Part shown: in pieces, positions 53,778-61,258 of the stretch
How positions within the stretch are numbered: the first letter of the stretch is position 1
Layout of the letters: each line of letters starts with the position of its first letter
Origin: Plut-88900 sp965116945
Lineage (GTDB): Bacteria > Chloroflexota > Dehalococcoidia > Plut-88900
Length of the DNA stretch: 64,000 bases
NCBI GenBank assembly: GCA_965116945.1
Contig: OZ220734.1
Coordinates: forward strand, 1,612,001 to 1,676,000
Reading direction: 5' to 3'
The notes under the pieces: generated by a model
Databases searched by the model: none
Seen by the model: the letters and a program-made list of their open reading frames with translations, nothing else
Told to the model about the DNA's origin: nothing
Translations under genes and position numbers: made by a program

Positions 53778-54920
53778 ATGCGATTTGACAGCTCCATATA
53801 TTGGCATACCAAGAAGGTAATTCCCTGGCATATCCAGGTTGACGAGTACAGGGAGTACGGTCGGGCGCTGGAGGCCCTGGGCTTTGAGACGGCATGGGTG
53901 GCTGAACACCACCTTTGGCACGACGGGTTCTTTTCCACCGCCACAAACCCGATTATGACGGGACTTGATATAGCCCTTCACACCAAGACGCTGAAAGTAG
54001 GCCAAAGCCCAACCTCAATTTGCGACTGGCATCCGATACGGGTTGCAGAGGATATTGCCACTCTGGACCATATGACGAAGGGAAGGGTGGAATTCGGCAT
54101 AGGCAGGGGATTCAACAGTCGGTGGGGGGCTCAGTTGAATCCTGAGGCCGACCGCCGGGACAATGAAAAAAACTACGCCCTGTTCACCGAATCCCTGGAC
54201 ATAATTATCAAGGCCTGGACTGAGGAGGCCTTTAGTCACCAGGGGAGGTTTTACACAATCCCAATCCCGGGATGGATGGAGACAGACCCCGGCGTACCCC
54301 TGGAGCCGCCGCACTACACTCCGGATGGCGAGCTGGTTAAAGTATCCGTATTGCCCAAGCCGTACCAGAATCCCCATCCTCCAATCACGCAGATGGTGAC
54401 AAGCAACCGTTCATGGGAGGTGGCCGGGGCCCGGGGGCTATTCGGGATGGGGTCGGCGAGGTCACTGGAGGGAGTACGAGAGGGCTTCGAGGCGTACAAG
54501 AGGGGAACCGATAGTGCTGGCAAGGGCCTGGCCTTGGGCGAGAAGACCTCCATCCAGTACATGACATTCTGTGCCAAGACGATGGAGGAGGCATTCGATA
54601 TAGCGAGACCCGGGATTAACGACCTCTACGGCAACATAGAGGCGCACATGGGTCGGGTGCGACAGGGCCTGTTAGGGCAGAATGAAGAATTAACCAATGA
54701 CGATCTGAACTGCGATTGGTTTGACTTCCTCTGGAAACATAACGTCATAATGATCGGAACTCCGGAACATCTGGCGGAGCAGTTGGACAGGCTGAACAGG
54801 GAGATCAACTTCCAGCACTTCCAGATATTCCCCAGCATACCGTTCATAGAATTTGACCAATACATGAAGAGCATCGAGTTGTTCGGCACGGAAGTCGTGC
54901 CGAGGTTTCAAGAAGGATAA
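53778..54920 (+). CDS. LLM-class flavin-dependent monooxygenase (LuxA-like)
   Basis: A 380-residue bacterial luciferase-like monooxygenase. Landmarks are FETAWVAEHHLWHDGF (the EHH motif near FMN), KTLKVGQSPTSICDWHPIRVAED, GRVEFGIGRGFNSRW (phosphate-binding loop) and FQIFPSIPFIEFDQYM. It uses reduced FMN, presumably from a flavin reductase such as that at 2070-2576, to oxidise aldehydes, alkanes, sulfonates or similar. It sits between the phosphotriesterase pair and an enoyl-CoA hydratase. Confidence 0.9.
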   Translation: MRFDSSIYWHTKKVIPWHIQVDEYREYGRALEALGFETAWVAEHHLWHDGFFSTATNPIMTGLDIALHTKTLKVGQSPTSICDWHPIRVAEDIATLDHMTKGRVEFGIGRGFNSRWGAQLNPEADRRDNEKNYALFTESLDIIIKAWTEEAFSHQGRFYTIPIPGWMETDPGVPLEPPHYTPDGELVKVSVLPKPYQNPHPPITQMVTSNRSWEVAGARGLFGMGSARSLEGVREGFEAYKRGTDSAGKGLALGEKTSIQYMTFCAKTMEEAFDIARPGINDLYGNIEAHMGRVRQGLLGQNEELTNDDLNCDWFDFLWKHNVIMIGTPEHLAEQLDRLNREINFQHFQIFPSIPFIEFDQYMKSIELFGTEVVPRFQEG

Positions 54921-54981
54921 TGGCCAATAGTCGGCGCAGAGCATAGCAAAGCGTCGTAGAAAACAGACAACGGAGGAAAAC

Positions 54982-55815
54982 GTGGCTTACGAATATGTGT
55001 TGACGGAAAAAAAGGACAATATAGGGTATGTGATATTGAACAGACCCAAGAAGCTGAACGCGCTCAACAGGCCGTTCGTCAGGGAAATTTATGCCGCGCT
55101 GAAGGACATGGACGATGACCGTAGCGTGACGGTGATAGTGATTAAGGGGAACGGCAGAGCCTTCACCGCAGGTGCGGACCTGGCTCCCGATCAGACAGAG
55201 CGCTCCGGAGACGCCAAGACAGCCTACGATTACAAAAAGGTAACGAAGATCTGGGTCGACACCGCAGACATGATCCGTGGCATAACCAAGCCTACAATAG
55301 TACAGGTCCACGGATACTTCCTAGCAGGGGCCACGGACCTGTTTTTGACGTGTGACTTCATAATAGCGGCGGAGGATGCTCAAATAGGTTGTCCGGACGT
55401 CAAGGGTATGCAGAGTGTACTTAGGCACGCCTGGACTTACCTGGTCGGGCCGCAGTGGGCAAAGTACGTGCTCCTGACGGGCGACAACATCGACGGGAAG
55501 ACTGCGGAGAGGATTGGGCTGACGTTCAAATCCGTCCCCGAGGAAGACCTTGAGGCCGAGGTGGAAAAGCTGGCGCACAAGCTTGCACTGCAACCGTTGG
55601 ATCTGCTCGAGCCAAACAAGTCGCTGGTCAACAAGGTGCTGGACAACATGGGGTATGCAGCCTCCCAGAGGCTGGCGACGGAGAACTCGGCATTCACGCA
55701 TCTTGCTCCCCAGGTGCGGGAGTTTCTGGACATGATTGATGAAAAAGGGCTCCGAACGGCCCTGGAGTGGCGGGCGGAGAGATTCGGGGGAATACGAGTG
55801 AAGAAGGAGGGGTAG
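54982..55815 (+). CDS. Enoyl-CoA hydratase/isomerase family protein
   Basis: A 277-residue crotonase-fold protein. Oxyanion-hole segments are GRAFTAGADL (59-67) and GYFLAGATDLFLTCDFIIAAEDAQIGCPDVKG. The two catalytic Glu of classical hydratases are replaced by Asp (D119 in AGATDL and D139 in GCPDV), so it may be a hydratase with altered chemistry, or an isomerase, hydrolase or decarboxylase of the same fold. GTG start at 54982 with GGAGG upstream. It closes the cluster that starts with TauE. Confidence 0.88.
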   Translation: MAYEYVLTEKKDNIGYVILNRPKKLNALNRPFVREIYAALKDMDDDRSVTVIVIKGNGRAFTAGADLAPDQTERSGDAKTAYDYKKVTKIWVDTADMIRGITKPTIVQVHGYFLAGATDLFLTCDFIIAAEDAQIGCPDVKGMQSVLRHAWTYLVGPQWAKYVLLTGDNIDGKTAERIGLTFKSVPEEDLEAEVEKLAHKLALQPLDLLEPNKSLVNKVLDNMGYAASQRLATENSAFTHLAPQVREFLDMIDEKGLRTALEWRAERFGGIRVKKEG

Positions 55816-55847
55816 GGGATACATATTCCAAGTGGGCTGGTAAGGGC

Positions 55848-55888
55848 TTGAAAGGGGCCGTATACGTGTGTATAATGCACGTATACGG
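55848..55888 (+). promoter_or_regulatory. vapBC promoter with palindromic operator
   Basis: TTGAAA (55848-55853) and a perfect TATAAT (55871-55876) are separated by 17 bases. An 11-bp perfect inverted repeat, CCGTATACGTG at 55858-55868 and its complement at 55878-55888, brackets the -10 box. Antitoxin binding here would block RNA polymerase, the usual autoregulation of VapBC operons. Confidence 0.82.
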
Positions 55889-55910
55889 TGAATGAGGAGT
55901 GGAATGAGTT

Positions 55911-56135
55911 ATGAAGAAGAAACTCACAATAACCATAGACGAAGAACTCATACCGAAGGCCAAAAAATTCGCCTACTCCAAGGGAGAATCCCTCTCTACC
56001 CTCGTAGAAAGGACATTGAGAGAGGCCGCCGTCAAGTACGAGCCTACACTGTCTTCCAGGTGGAGAGGTCGGTTCAAGCCGGCCGAAGGGGATGACCCGA
56101 GGTATGAGGCCCTCGCCCAGAAATACCTTAAATGA
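55911..56135 (+). CDS. VapB-type antitoxin (DUF6364-like)
   Basis: A 74-residue protein, MKKKLTITIDEELIPKAKKFAYSKGESLSTLVERTLREAA, which is a ribbon-helix-helix DNA-binding fold: strand LTITID then two helices. The tail (SSRWRGRFKPAEGDDPRYEALAQKYLK) is the toxin-binding part. Its stop overlaps the ATG of the PIN-domain gene (ATGA at 56132-56135). The operator just upstream fits a dimeric RHH repressor. Confidence 0.85.
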   Translation: MKKKLTITIDEELIPKAKKFAYSKGESLSTLVERTLREAAVKYEPTLSSRWRGRFKPAEGDDPRYEALAQKYLK

Positions 56136-56539
56136 TCCTCATCGATACCGACGTATTGGTCGATGTGGCCCTGGACCAACAACCCTTCGCCGAAGCCTCC
56201 GCCAAAGTGCTGGACCTCGTGGAGCTGGGCTATGAAAGGGCTTCCATCGCCTGGCACAGCGTTTCCAGCCTCTATTACCTGGTTTCCTCGAGGCATAAAG
56301 GCTTCAGCATCCTGGACTTCATAGTGGACCTGACACACATCGTGGATGTTGCCAAGACCGATACTGAAGGAGTCAGGTATGCCGCCTCGCTGCCCATGAA
56401 TGATTTCGAAGATGCTCTGCAAGTGGCCGCGGCCCGGGCGTGTGGAGCAACGATTATCGTCACTAGAAACCTGAAGGACTACAAGAAGTCGCCGATTCCG
56501 GCAGTCAGTCCGGCTGAAGCCGTCAGTAGGTTGAGGTAA
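56132..56539 (+). CDS. vapC: PIN-domain ribonuclease toxin (VapC-like)
   Basis: A 135-residue PIN-domain protein. Acidic active-site residues lie in MILIDTDVLVDVAL (D5, D7) and in MNDFEDALQVAAA, with TIIVTRNLKDYKKSPIPAVSPAEA matching the family C-terminus (TRN-D-F). VapC toxins cleave tRNA or rRNA. The gene is intact and coupled to its antitoxin. Confidence 0.88.
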   Translation: MILIDTDVLVDVALDQQPFAEASAKVLDLVELGYERASIAWHSVSSLYYLVSSRHKGFSILDFIVDLTHIVDVAKTDTEGVRYAASLPMNDFEDALQVAAARACGATIIVTRNLKDYKKSPIPAVSPAEAVSRLR

Positions 56540-56549
56540 ATTTGGGACT

Positions 56550-57026
56550 CTAACGGGCTTCCAGAGTGGAGGCGCTGCCCTTCTGAGTCTCGATTAGACG
56601 CCCCTGCTTTTTAAGATAGCGGACAGCGGACAGAACCTGGGGATCGCCGTGGCGGCGAAACTGGCCTGCGACCTTGCTCATGGCACGGGGTCGGCGGCAG
56701 AAGTCCCATATTGCCTCGGCGAGGGCGTCGCTGGCGTCTGGGATGGGTTCGATGGGTGTGACGTAGGTGCATCCGCGGTTGCCGTCGATGTCTTCGCCGG
56801 GGGTGAATTCCAAGCTTTCGCGGTAGCCGGCCAGGAAGCGTCTCAACCGATTTCGCAACACACCCCCCTGCCCCGAGGCTCCCCAGCCGTGAATTACCTC
56901 CAGTTGGCCTCGACCCTTGCCAGATGCAAGACTGTTATAGAAGTCCACGAACTGCCTACGGGCCTCGGGCCAGGAGAGGCCGTGAAGGTCCAGGATTTGG
57001 GTCTGTGATTTCCGTCGGCGGGGCAT
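56550..57026 (-). CDS. Smr-domain protein
   Basis: A 158-residue protein. The Smr domain occupies about the first 90 residues: the ILDLHGLSWPEARRQF motif and the HGWGASGQGGVLRNRLRRFL nucleic-acid binding loop (HGxG with a following G). Smr domains nick or bind DNA and RNA and help in ribosome rescue or recombination. The C-terminal 60 residues (IPDASDALAEAIWDFCRRPRAMSKVAGQF, YLKKQGRLIE) look like a small helical, winged-helix-like module. It begins 17 bases downstream of the tRNA-Leu gene on the same strand; no clear ribosome site is seen. Confidence 0.8.
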   Translation of the reverse strand: MPRRRKSQTQILDLHGLSWPEARRQFVDFYNSLASGKGRGQLEVIHGWGASGQGGVLRNRLRRFLAGYRESLEFTPGEDIDGNRGCTYVTPIEPIPDASDALAEAIWDFCRRPRAMSKVAGQFRRHGDPQVLSAVRYLKKQGRLIETQKGSASTLEAR

Positions 57027-57043
57027 AGGTTGGGTGGGGTGGT

Positions 57044-57124
57044 GCGGAAGGTGGGACTCGAACCCACACGCCCGAAGGCACATGATCCTAAGTCATGCTC
57101 GTCTACCAATTCCGACACTTCCGC
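57044..57124 (-). tRNA. tRNA-Leu (anticodon UAG)
   Basis: Minus-strand cloverleaf: acceptor GCGGAAG pairs with CTTCCGC, the D-arm contains TTGGTAGACGA, the anticodon stem CATGA/TCATG encloses loop CTTAGGA with anticodon TAG, a variable arm TGCCTTCGGGCG marks class II, and the T-arm is GTGGGTTCGAGTCCCAC. CCA is not encoded. The class II variable arm and UAG anticodon assign it to leucine. Confidence 0.95.
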
Positions 57125-57347
57125 GGGACCAAGATGCGATGACGCGCGCGGCGCACATCGCCTATAAAGTTTCCCACCACGGGGCTAGGGGTGCAAGCAG
57201 GGGTGAGAAATGGCCAGAGAGAGGCTATTCCGAATAAGTTGTGAGAACTCATGCAGCGAAGGTGTTTATAAGGGCGTTTAAGGTTGAAGAAGTGGGAAGG
57301 CGCACCTATAATCGGGGCCATGTTTTGTGGCTTTAAGGAGAGAATGA

Positions 57348-58058
57348 ATGGCCATTGATCGCATCCCTCCCGACCTAATTCCGAGCAGTGGCTCGCACGT
57401 ATTCACCCAGGACACGATACCGGAGGCTCTCCAAAAGGAGCATAAGCTGGCGTCGGGGCACTGGGGAGTGCTGCATGTATTCGAAGGCAGCCTGAAGTTC
57501 GTGGACATTGCGAGCGGAGAGGAGAGGACATTGGAGGCGCCGGACCTGGTGACGATTCACCCTGAAGCGCCTCACCGGGTGTCTACGGACGGGCCGGTGA
57601 GCTGCCGACTGGACTTCTTCCGGGAGCGAGGGGAGGGGGACTCGGGGGAGGCGCCTGGTGGCTTTGCGGACGAGGAAGTGCGACAGAGCTTTGGCAGGTG
57701 CGAGCAGAATGGCAGCTTTGCTGAAACGTTCTATGGCATATTCCTGAACTCTTCGGAAGAGATCGCCCCGTATTTCTCCGCGACGAATTTCGAGAGACAG
57801 CGGAAAGTACTGCGGCAATCGGTCTTTATGATGATTGCCAACGATGTTACGAGCCCTGGTATGCGGGAAATGATGAACGATCTTGGGCGGATACACAGTC
57901 GGGCGTGGCGGGATATACATCCGAGGCTGTATGAGCTCTGGCTGGACAGCATCTGCGAGGCGGCGAGTAAGCTGGACCCGGAGTGGAGCGAGGACCTGGA
58001 GAGGAAGTGGAGGGTTAGGCTGCGGCCGGGGATGCAGCTGATCATGGCTGCCTATTGA
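57348..58058 (+). CDS. DUF1971 (TehB-like cupin)-globin fusion protein
   Basis: A 236-residue two-domain protein. Residues 1-93 match the DUF1971 beta-barrel seen at the N-terminus of some tellurite-resistance TehB proteins: FTQDTIPEALQKEHKLASGHWGVLHVFEGSLKFVDI and a HPEAPHRVS motif. A Gly/Glu-rich linker (95-105) leads to a globin-like domain (about 110-236): FAETFYGIFLNSSEEIAPYFSATNFERQ, then LGRIHSRAWRDI with H183 as the likely proximal heme ligand, YELWLDSICEAASKLDPEW and a final aromatic helix. Neither a methyltransferase domain nor a transmembrane segment is present. A redox or gas sensor with an oxyanion-related role is possible but unproven. Confidence 0.8.
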   Translation: MAIDRIPPDLIPSSGSHVFTQDTIPEALQKEHKLASGHWGVLHVFEGSLKFVDIASGEERTLEAPDLVTIHPEAPHRVSTDGPVSCRLDFFRERGEGDSGEAPGGFADEEVRQSFGRCEQNGSFAETFYGIFLNSSEEIAPYFSATNFERQRKVLRQSVFMMIANDVTSPGMREMMNDLGRIHSRAWRDIHPRLYELWLDSICEAASKLDPEWSEDLERKWRVRLRPGMQLIMAAY

Positions 58059-58441
58059 CAACCAGGGGTTGCACCTAGCATTGGTCGACCCCGCCAGACA
58101 TTCAGGTTCAACTCGGTGTGAGTGGCCTCAGGGCCCAAGCCCCGTAGCCCTTATGCCGGATGGGTATGCGCAAATCCTAGATTTCTCGTGAAGCCTCGGA
58201 GTAGCAGGGGAGAACAGGCGAGTCTGGGGTTAAGACCTGATGCATTGACAATCCCACGGACTCCCCTCGCTCGTTCTCCGTGTGCCTTGGCACGAGCGAC
58301 CCCACCCTGGGACGTGTACGAAACAAACCCAGAAAGAGTATTCACTCTGATAAACATCGACTTTTTGGATGGACTTCAAGAGAGTTCCCCTACCTAGGAA
58401 AGATGAGCGAGAGCCTTGAGATTGTCGGAAGGTGAAGGAAT
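58059..58441. other. Intergenic region, no gene recognised
   Basis: A 383-bp gap. A loose relative of the CGAGCGG hairpin repeat lies at about 58268-58310 (TCGCTCGTT...GGCACGAGCGA). The only open frame of note (58122-58397) has no family motifs and unlikely composition. GGAAGGTGAAGGAAT just before 58442 serves the VOC gene. Confidence 0.5.
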
Positions 58442-58834
58442 ATGGCGGAACAAGTTAGTGGGATTGCGGCGCTTACGCACGTGGGGATAGATGTATCGGA
58501 CTTGGGCAGAGCGGAGGCGTTTTATTCGGCACTGTTGGGAGTCAAGAGGTATAGGGCATGGGATGAATATGTAGCCTTAGAGCCGCTTCCTAACGGAATG
58601 ATCGTCTTCCTTCAGCAGGTACCGGACAAGAAGACGAGCAAGACTCGGGTGCATGTAGACCTGACGGTCTCCGACGTCAAGGCGACGGTGCCCAAGGTAC
58701 AGGCGCTCGGGGCCAGGCTGCTGGTGGAAGAATATGGAGAACCGACCGACGGGCTCGCCGTGTTTGCCGATCCGGACGGGAACGAGTTCTGCCTGCTGAA
58801 CTTCGACCTGGATGGCGTGCCAGTTAACTGCTAA
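58442..58834 (+). CDS. VOC-family (glyoxalase/dioxygenase superfamily) protein, first of tandem pair
   Basis: A 130-residue vicinal-oxygen-chelate protein. Two beta-alpha-beta-beta-beta modules: ALTHVGIDVSDLGRAEAFYSALLGVKR and TRVHVDLTVSDVKATVPKVQALG. Metal ligand candidates are the His in LTHVG, His in RVHVD and the Glu in PDGNEFCLL. Function could be a lyase, dioxygenase or binding protein. The next gene is a duplicate. Confidence 0.83.
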   Translation: MAEQVSGIAALTHVGIDVSDLGRAEAFYSALLGVKRYRAWDEYVALEPLPNGMIVFLQQVPDKKTSKTRVHVDLTVSDVKATVPKVQALGARLLVEEYGEPTDGLAVFADPDGNEFCLLNFDLDGVPVNC

Positions 58835-58871
58835 TACCTTCAAAAGTGGAGACTCACCAGGAGTTGAACCG

Positions 58872-59234
58872 ATGACAGAACAGAGCCAGGCGATAGGAAT
58901 CTTGACGCAGGTGGGGATAGATGTTTCAGATCTGGGCAGGGCAGAGGCTTTCTATTCAACGTTGTTGGGAGTCAAACGTTTCGCTGCCCATGATAACTAC
59001 CTGAACTTCGAGCCTCTGCCGGGCGGGTTAACCGTATATCTGCAAAAGGTGCCCGAGGAGAAGACGAGCAAGACCAGGGTACACCTGGATGTGACGGTGA
59101 AGGATATGGAAGCGTCACTGGCGCGGGTGGAGGGGCTGGGAGGAAAGAGGCTGGCGTCATTCCTGGAAGACGGGGAAGGATGGACGGTCGTGGAGGACCC
59201 GGACGGGAACGAACTTTGCTTATTACAAGGTTAG
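58872..59234 (+). CDS. VOC-family protein, second of tandem pair
   Basis: A 120-residue duplicate of the preceding VOC gene (shared VGIDVSDLGRAEAFYS, KTSKTRVH and DPDGNE). The first metal His is changed to Gln (LTQVG), which may alter metal binding. AGGAG lies nine bases before ATG 58872. It overlaps the convergent threonine aldolase gene by four bases. Confidence 0.83.
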   Translation: MTEQSQAIGILTQVGIDVSDLGRAEAFYSTLLGVKRFAAHDNYLNFEPLPGGLTVYLQKVPEEKTSKTRVHLDVTVKDMEASLARVEGLGGKRLASFLEDGEGWTVVEDPDGNELCLLQG

Positions 59235-60268
59235 GAAGCGTATTCCCGGAAGACGGAGTCGACTATGTCCAGGGCGTAGTCAATGTCCTCGGGGCCGAGG
59301 CCATAGTGGGTGACGAATCTCCAGTTCTTGTCTCCGGTGCCACCTTTAATTCCTAGCTCCTCCAGCCTGGATGCAATTTCCCCGGGGGTGCTGGAAGTAA
59401 CGTCGAAGTAGACCTGGTTGGTGGGGTAGCGGCCGGGGTCAATTTCGATGCCGGGGATTTGACTGAGGCCTAGGGCGAGACGTCGGGCGTTGGCGTGGTC
59501 TTCGGCGAGGCGCTCAACCATGCTCTCCAGCCCGACGATGCCCGCGGCGGCAATCACCCCGACCTGACGTAGGCCCCCACCCACGGTCTCCCTCCAGTAG
59601 CGGGCCCGGTTGATGAACTCTGCGGAGCCGCAGAGTATGGAGCCGATGGGGCAACTGAGGCCCTTGGAGAGGCAGAAACTCACTGAGTCGGCGTCCTTGA
59701 CCAGTTCGGATACGGGAGTCTCCAGGTAGACGGCTGCGTTGAATATGCGTGCGCCGTCGATGTGGAAGGGGAGGTTGTGGGAGTGGGCCACGGAGGCTAC
59801 GGTGCTGATTTCGTCCTGGGTAAGCACCGAGCCACCGCAGAAGGTGTGGGTGTTTTCGAGGGCAATGAGGCCGGTGCGGGGGTCGTGGGGGTCGTCGGGG
59901 CGGATGGCTTCCTGGACAAGTTGGGGGTCGAGCATACCGTTGTCTTCGTTGGGGAGGGTCTGGAGATGGACGCCGCCTAGGGCGGAAGCTCCACCACCTT
60001 CCTCCAGGAATATGTGGGACTTGTCGCCCACGAGAAGCTCATCTCCCCTGCGACAGTGGGTGAGGATAGCTACCAGGTTGCTCATGGTGCCGGAGACTGT
60101 GAACAGGGCGGCCTCTTTGCCCAGCTTTTCTGCGGCCAGGGCCTCCAGGCGGTTGACTGTTGGGTCGTCTCCGTACTCATCGTCACCAAGCTCGGCATCG
60201 AGCATGGCCTGATACATCTCGGGTGTGGGATGCGTGACGGTGTCGCTGCGAAAGTCGATTATGCGCAT
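59231..60268 (-). CDS. ltaE: Low-specificity L-threonine aldolase
   Basis: A 345-residue fold-type I PLP enzyme that cleaves L-threonine and allo-threonine to glycine and acetaldehyde. Diagnostic are FRSDTVTHPTPEM at the N-terminus, GDDEYGDDPTV, the substrate-binding segment ALENTH near 136-141, FHIDGARIFNAAV with the cofactor Asp, and the Schiff-base Lys K202 in SFCLSKGLSCPIGS. Its glycine product could feed the neighbouring glycine oxidase-like genes of the thiazole cluster upstream on the same strand. Confidence 0.93.
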   Translation of the reverse strand: MRIIDFRSDTVTHPTPEMYQAMLDAELGDDEYGDDPTVNRLEALAAEKLGKEAALFTVSGTMSNLVAILTHCRRGDELLVGDKSHIFLEEGGGASALGGVHLQTLPNEDNGMLDPQLVQEAIRPDDPHDPRTGLIALENTHTFCGGSVLTQDEISTVASVAHSHNLPFHIDGARIFNAAVYLETPVSELVKDADSVSFCLSKGLSCPIGSILCGSAEFINRARYWRETVGGGLRQVGVIAAAGIVGLESMVERLAEDHANARRLALGLSQIPGIEIDPGRYPTNQVYFDVTSSTPGEIASRLEELGIKGGTGDKNWRFVTHYGLGPEDIDYALDIVDSVFREYAS

Positions 60269-60276
60269 GAATCGTT

Positions 60277-61209
60277 CTAGAGCTTAGGTACAATGTCGGA
60301 GGCTAATCGCTGGGCGTGCTCAAGGAGGTCGAATACGGGGTTGAACATAATCATGTCAGGGTCTTCTTCCATGATGCGGCCAAGTCCGTCAATAACTTCT
60401 TCCTCGGACCCGAATACTGAGACCTTACGGGCTCTTTCGGCGTCATGGTAGTAGCCGCCAAACCACTCTTCCAGACGTCGGGCCGCTCTCTCCTTATCGT
60501 TGTCGATGGCGACGTAAACGCGTTTTCCGAGGGGGAAGGTAGACGGGTCTTTACCCACCTCTGCCATGTAAGACCGGGTGTAACCGATGGCACGTTTGAA
60601 GGCGTTGGTAGATGAGGACCCGGCGCCCATCCAGCCATCGCCGATTCTAACGGCGCGCCTGAGGGCGGGCTCGGCGTGGGCGCCGAACCAGATGGGCGGT
60701 CGGGGGGACTGGAGGGGCTTGGGATTTATGCTGACGTTCTCGAGGTTCCAGAACCGGTCTTTGAAGGTGACGGAGGGCTCGGTCCAGAGACGCTTCACGA
60801 GTTCCAGGGTGTGTTCGAATCGGGTGACTCGGTGCTGGGCGTCGAAGCCGAAGGCTGGATATTTGTCTTCGTGGCCGCCTATGCCAACGCCAAGGATAAA
60901 TCGGCCACCTGACAACTGGTCCAAACTTGCGGAGATCTTGGCCAGATGAATGGGGTTCTGGAAGGGTGTCACCAGGACGGAGATGCCCATCGAGACTCGC
61001 TCCGTGACGGTGGAGGCGTAGGCAAGAAGGGTGAAGGGGTCCAGGGTGTCCATGGTGCCGAGGACGGAGTCCTGGGTCCAGACGCTGTCGTAGCCGAGGG
61101 ATTCGACCAGTCTGAGTTGCTCTTCGACAAGCACCATGTCGATGGGCCCGTAGGGAAACATTTGTGGAACGGCGATGCCGACCTTGGTCTTCTTGCCTGC
61201 AAGCAGCAT
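60277..61209 (-). CDS. LLM-class F420-dependent-like oxidoreductase
   Basis: A 310-residue luciferase-like TIM barrel. Typical segments are KVGIAVPQMFPYGPIDMVLVEEQLRLVESLGYDSVWTQDSV, ISVLVTPFQNPIHLAKISASLDQLSGGRFILGVGIGGHE and PPIWFGAHAEPALRRAVRIGDGWMG. The wording matches the F420-dependent (TIGR03619-like) branch, although FMN use cannot be excluded. It lies eight bases upstream of threonine aldolase on the same strand, so is probably co-transcribed. Confidence 0.88.
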   Translation of the reverse strand: MLLAGKKTKVGIAVPQMFPYGPIDMVLVEEQLRLVESLGYDSVWTQDSVLGTMDTLDPFTLLAYASTVTERVSMGISVLVTPFQNPIHLAKISASLDQLSGGRFILGVGIGGHEDKYPAFGFDAQHRVTRFEHTLELVKRLWTEPSVTFKDRFWNLENVSINPKPLQSPRPPIWFGAHAEPALRRAVRIGDGWMGAGSSSTNAFKRAIGYTRSYMAEVGKDPSTFPLGKRVYVAIDNDKERAARRLEEWFGGYYHDAERARKVSVFGSEEEVIDGLGRIMEEDPDMIMFNPVFDLLEHAQRLASDIVPKL

Positions 61210-61258
61210 AGTGGGACGCCTCCGGTAAGGTGTGGGAGGTATTGTACAGGATGGAGTG

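Noticed and set aside
58122..58397. Small open frame between the globin-fusion and VOC genes
   Set aside because: No ribosome site, no motif, and it spans a hairpin-repeat relative.
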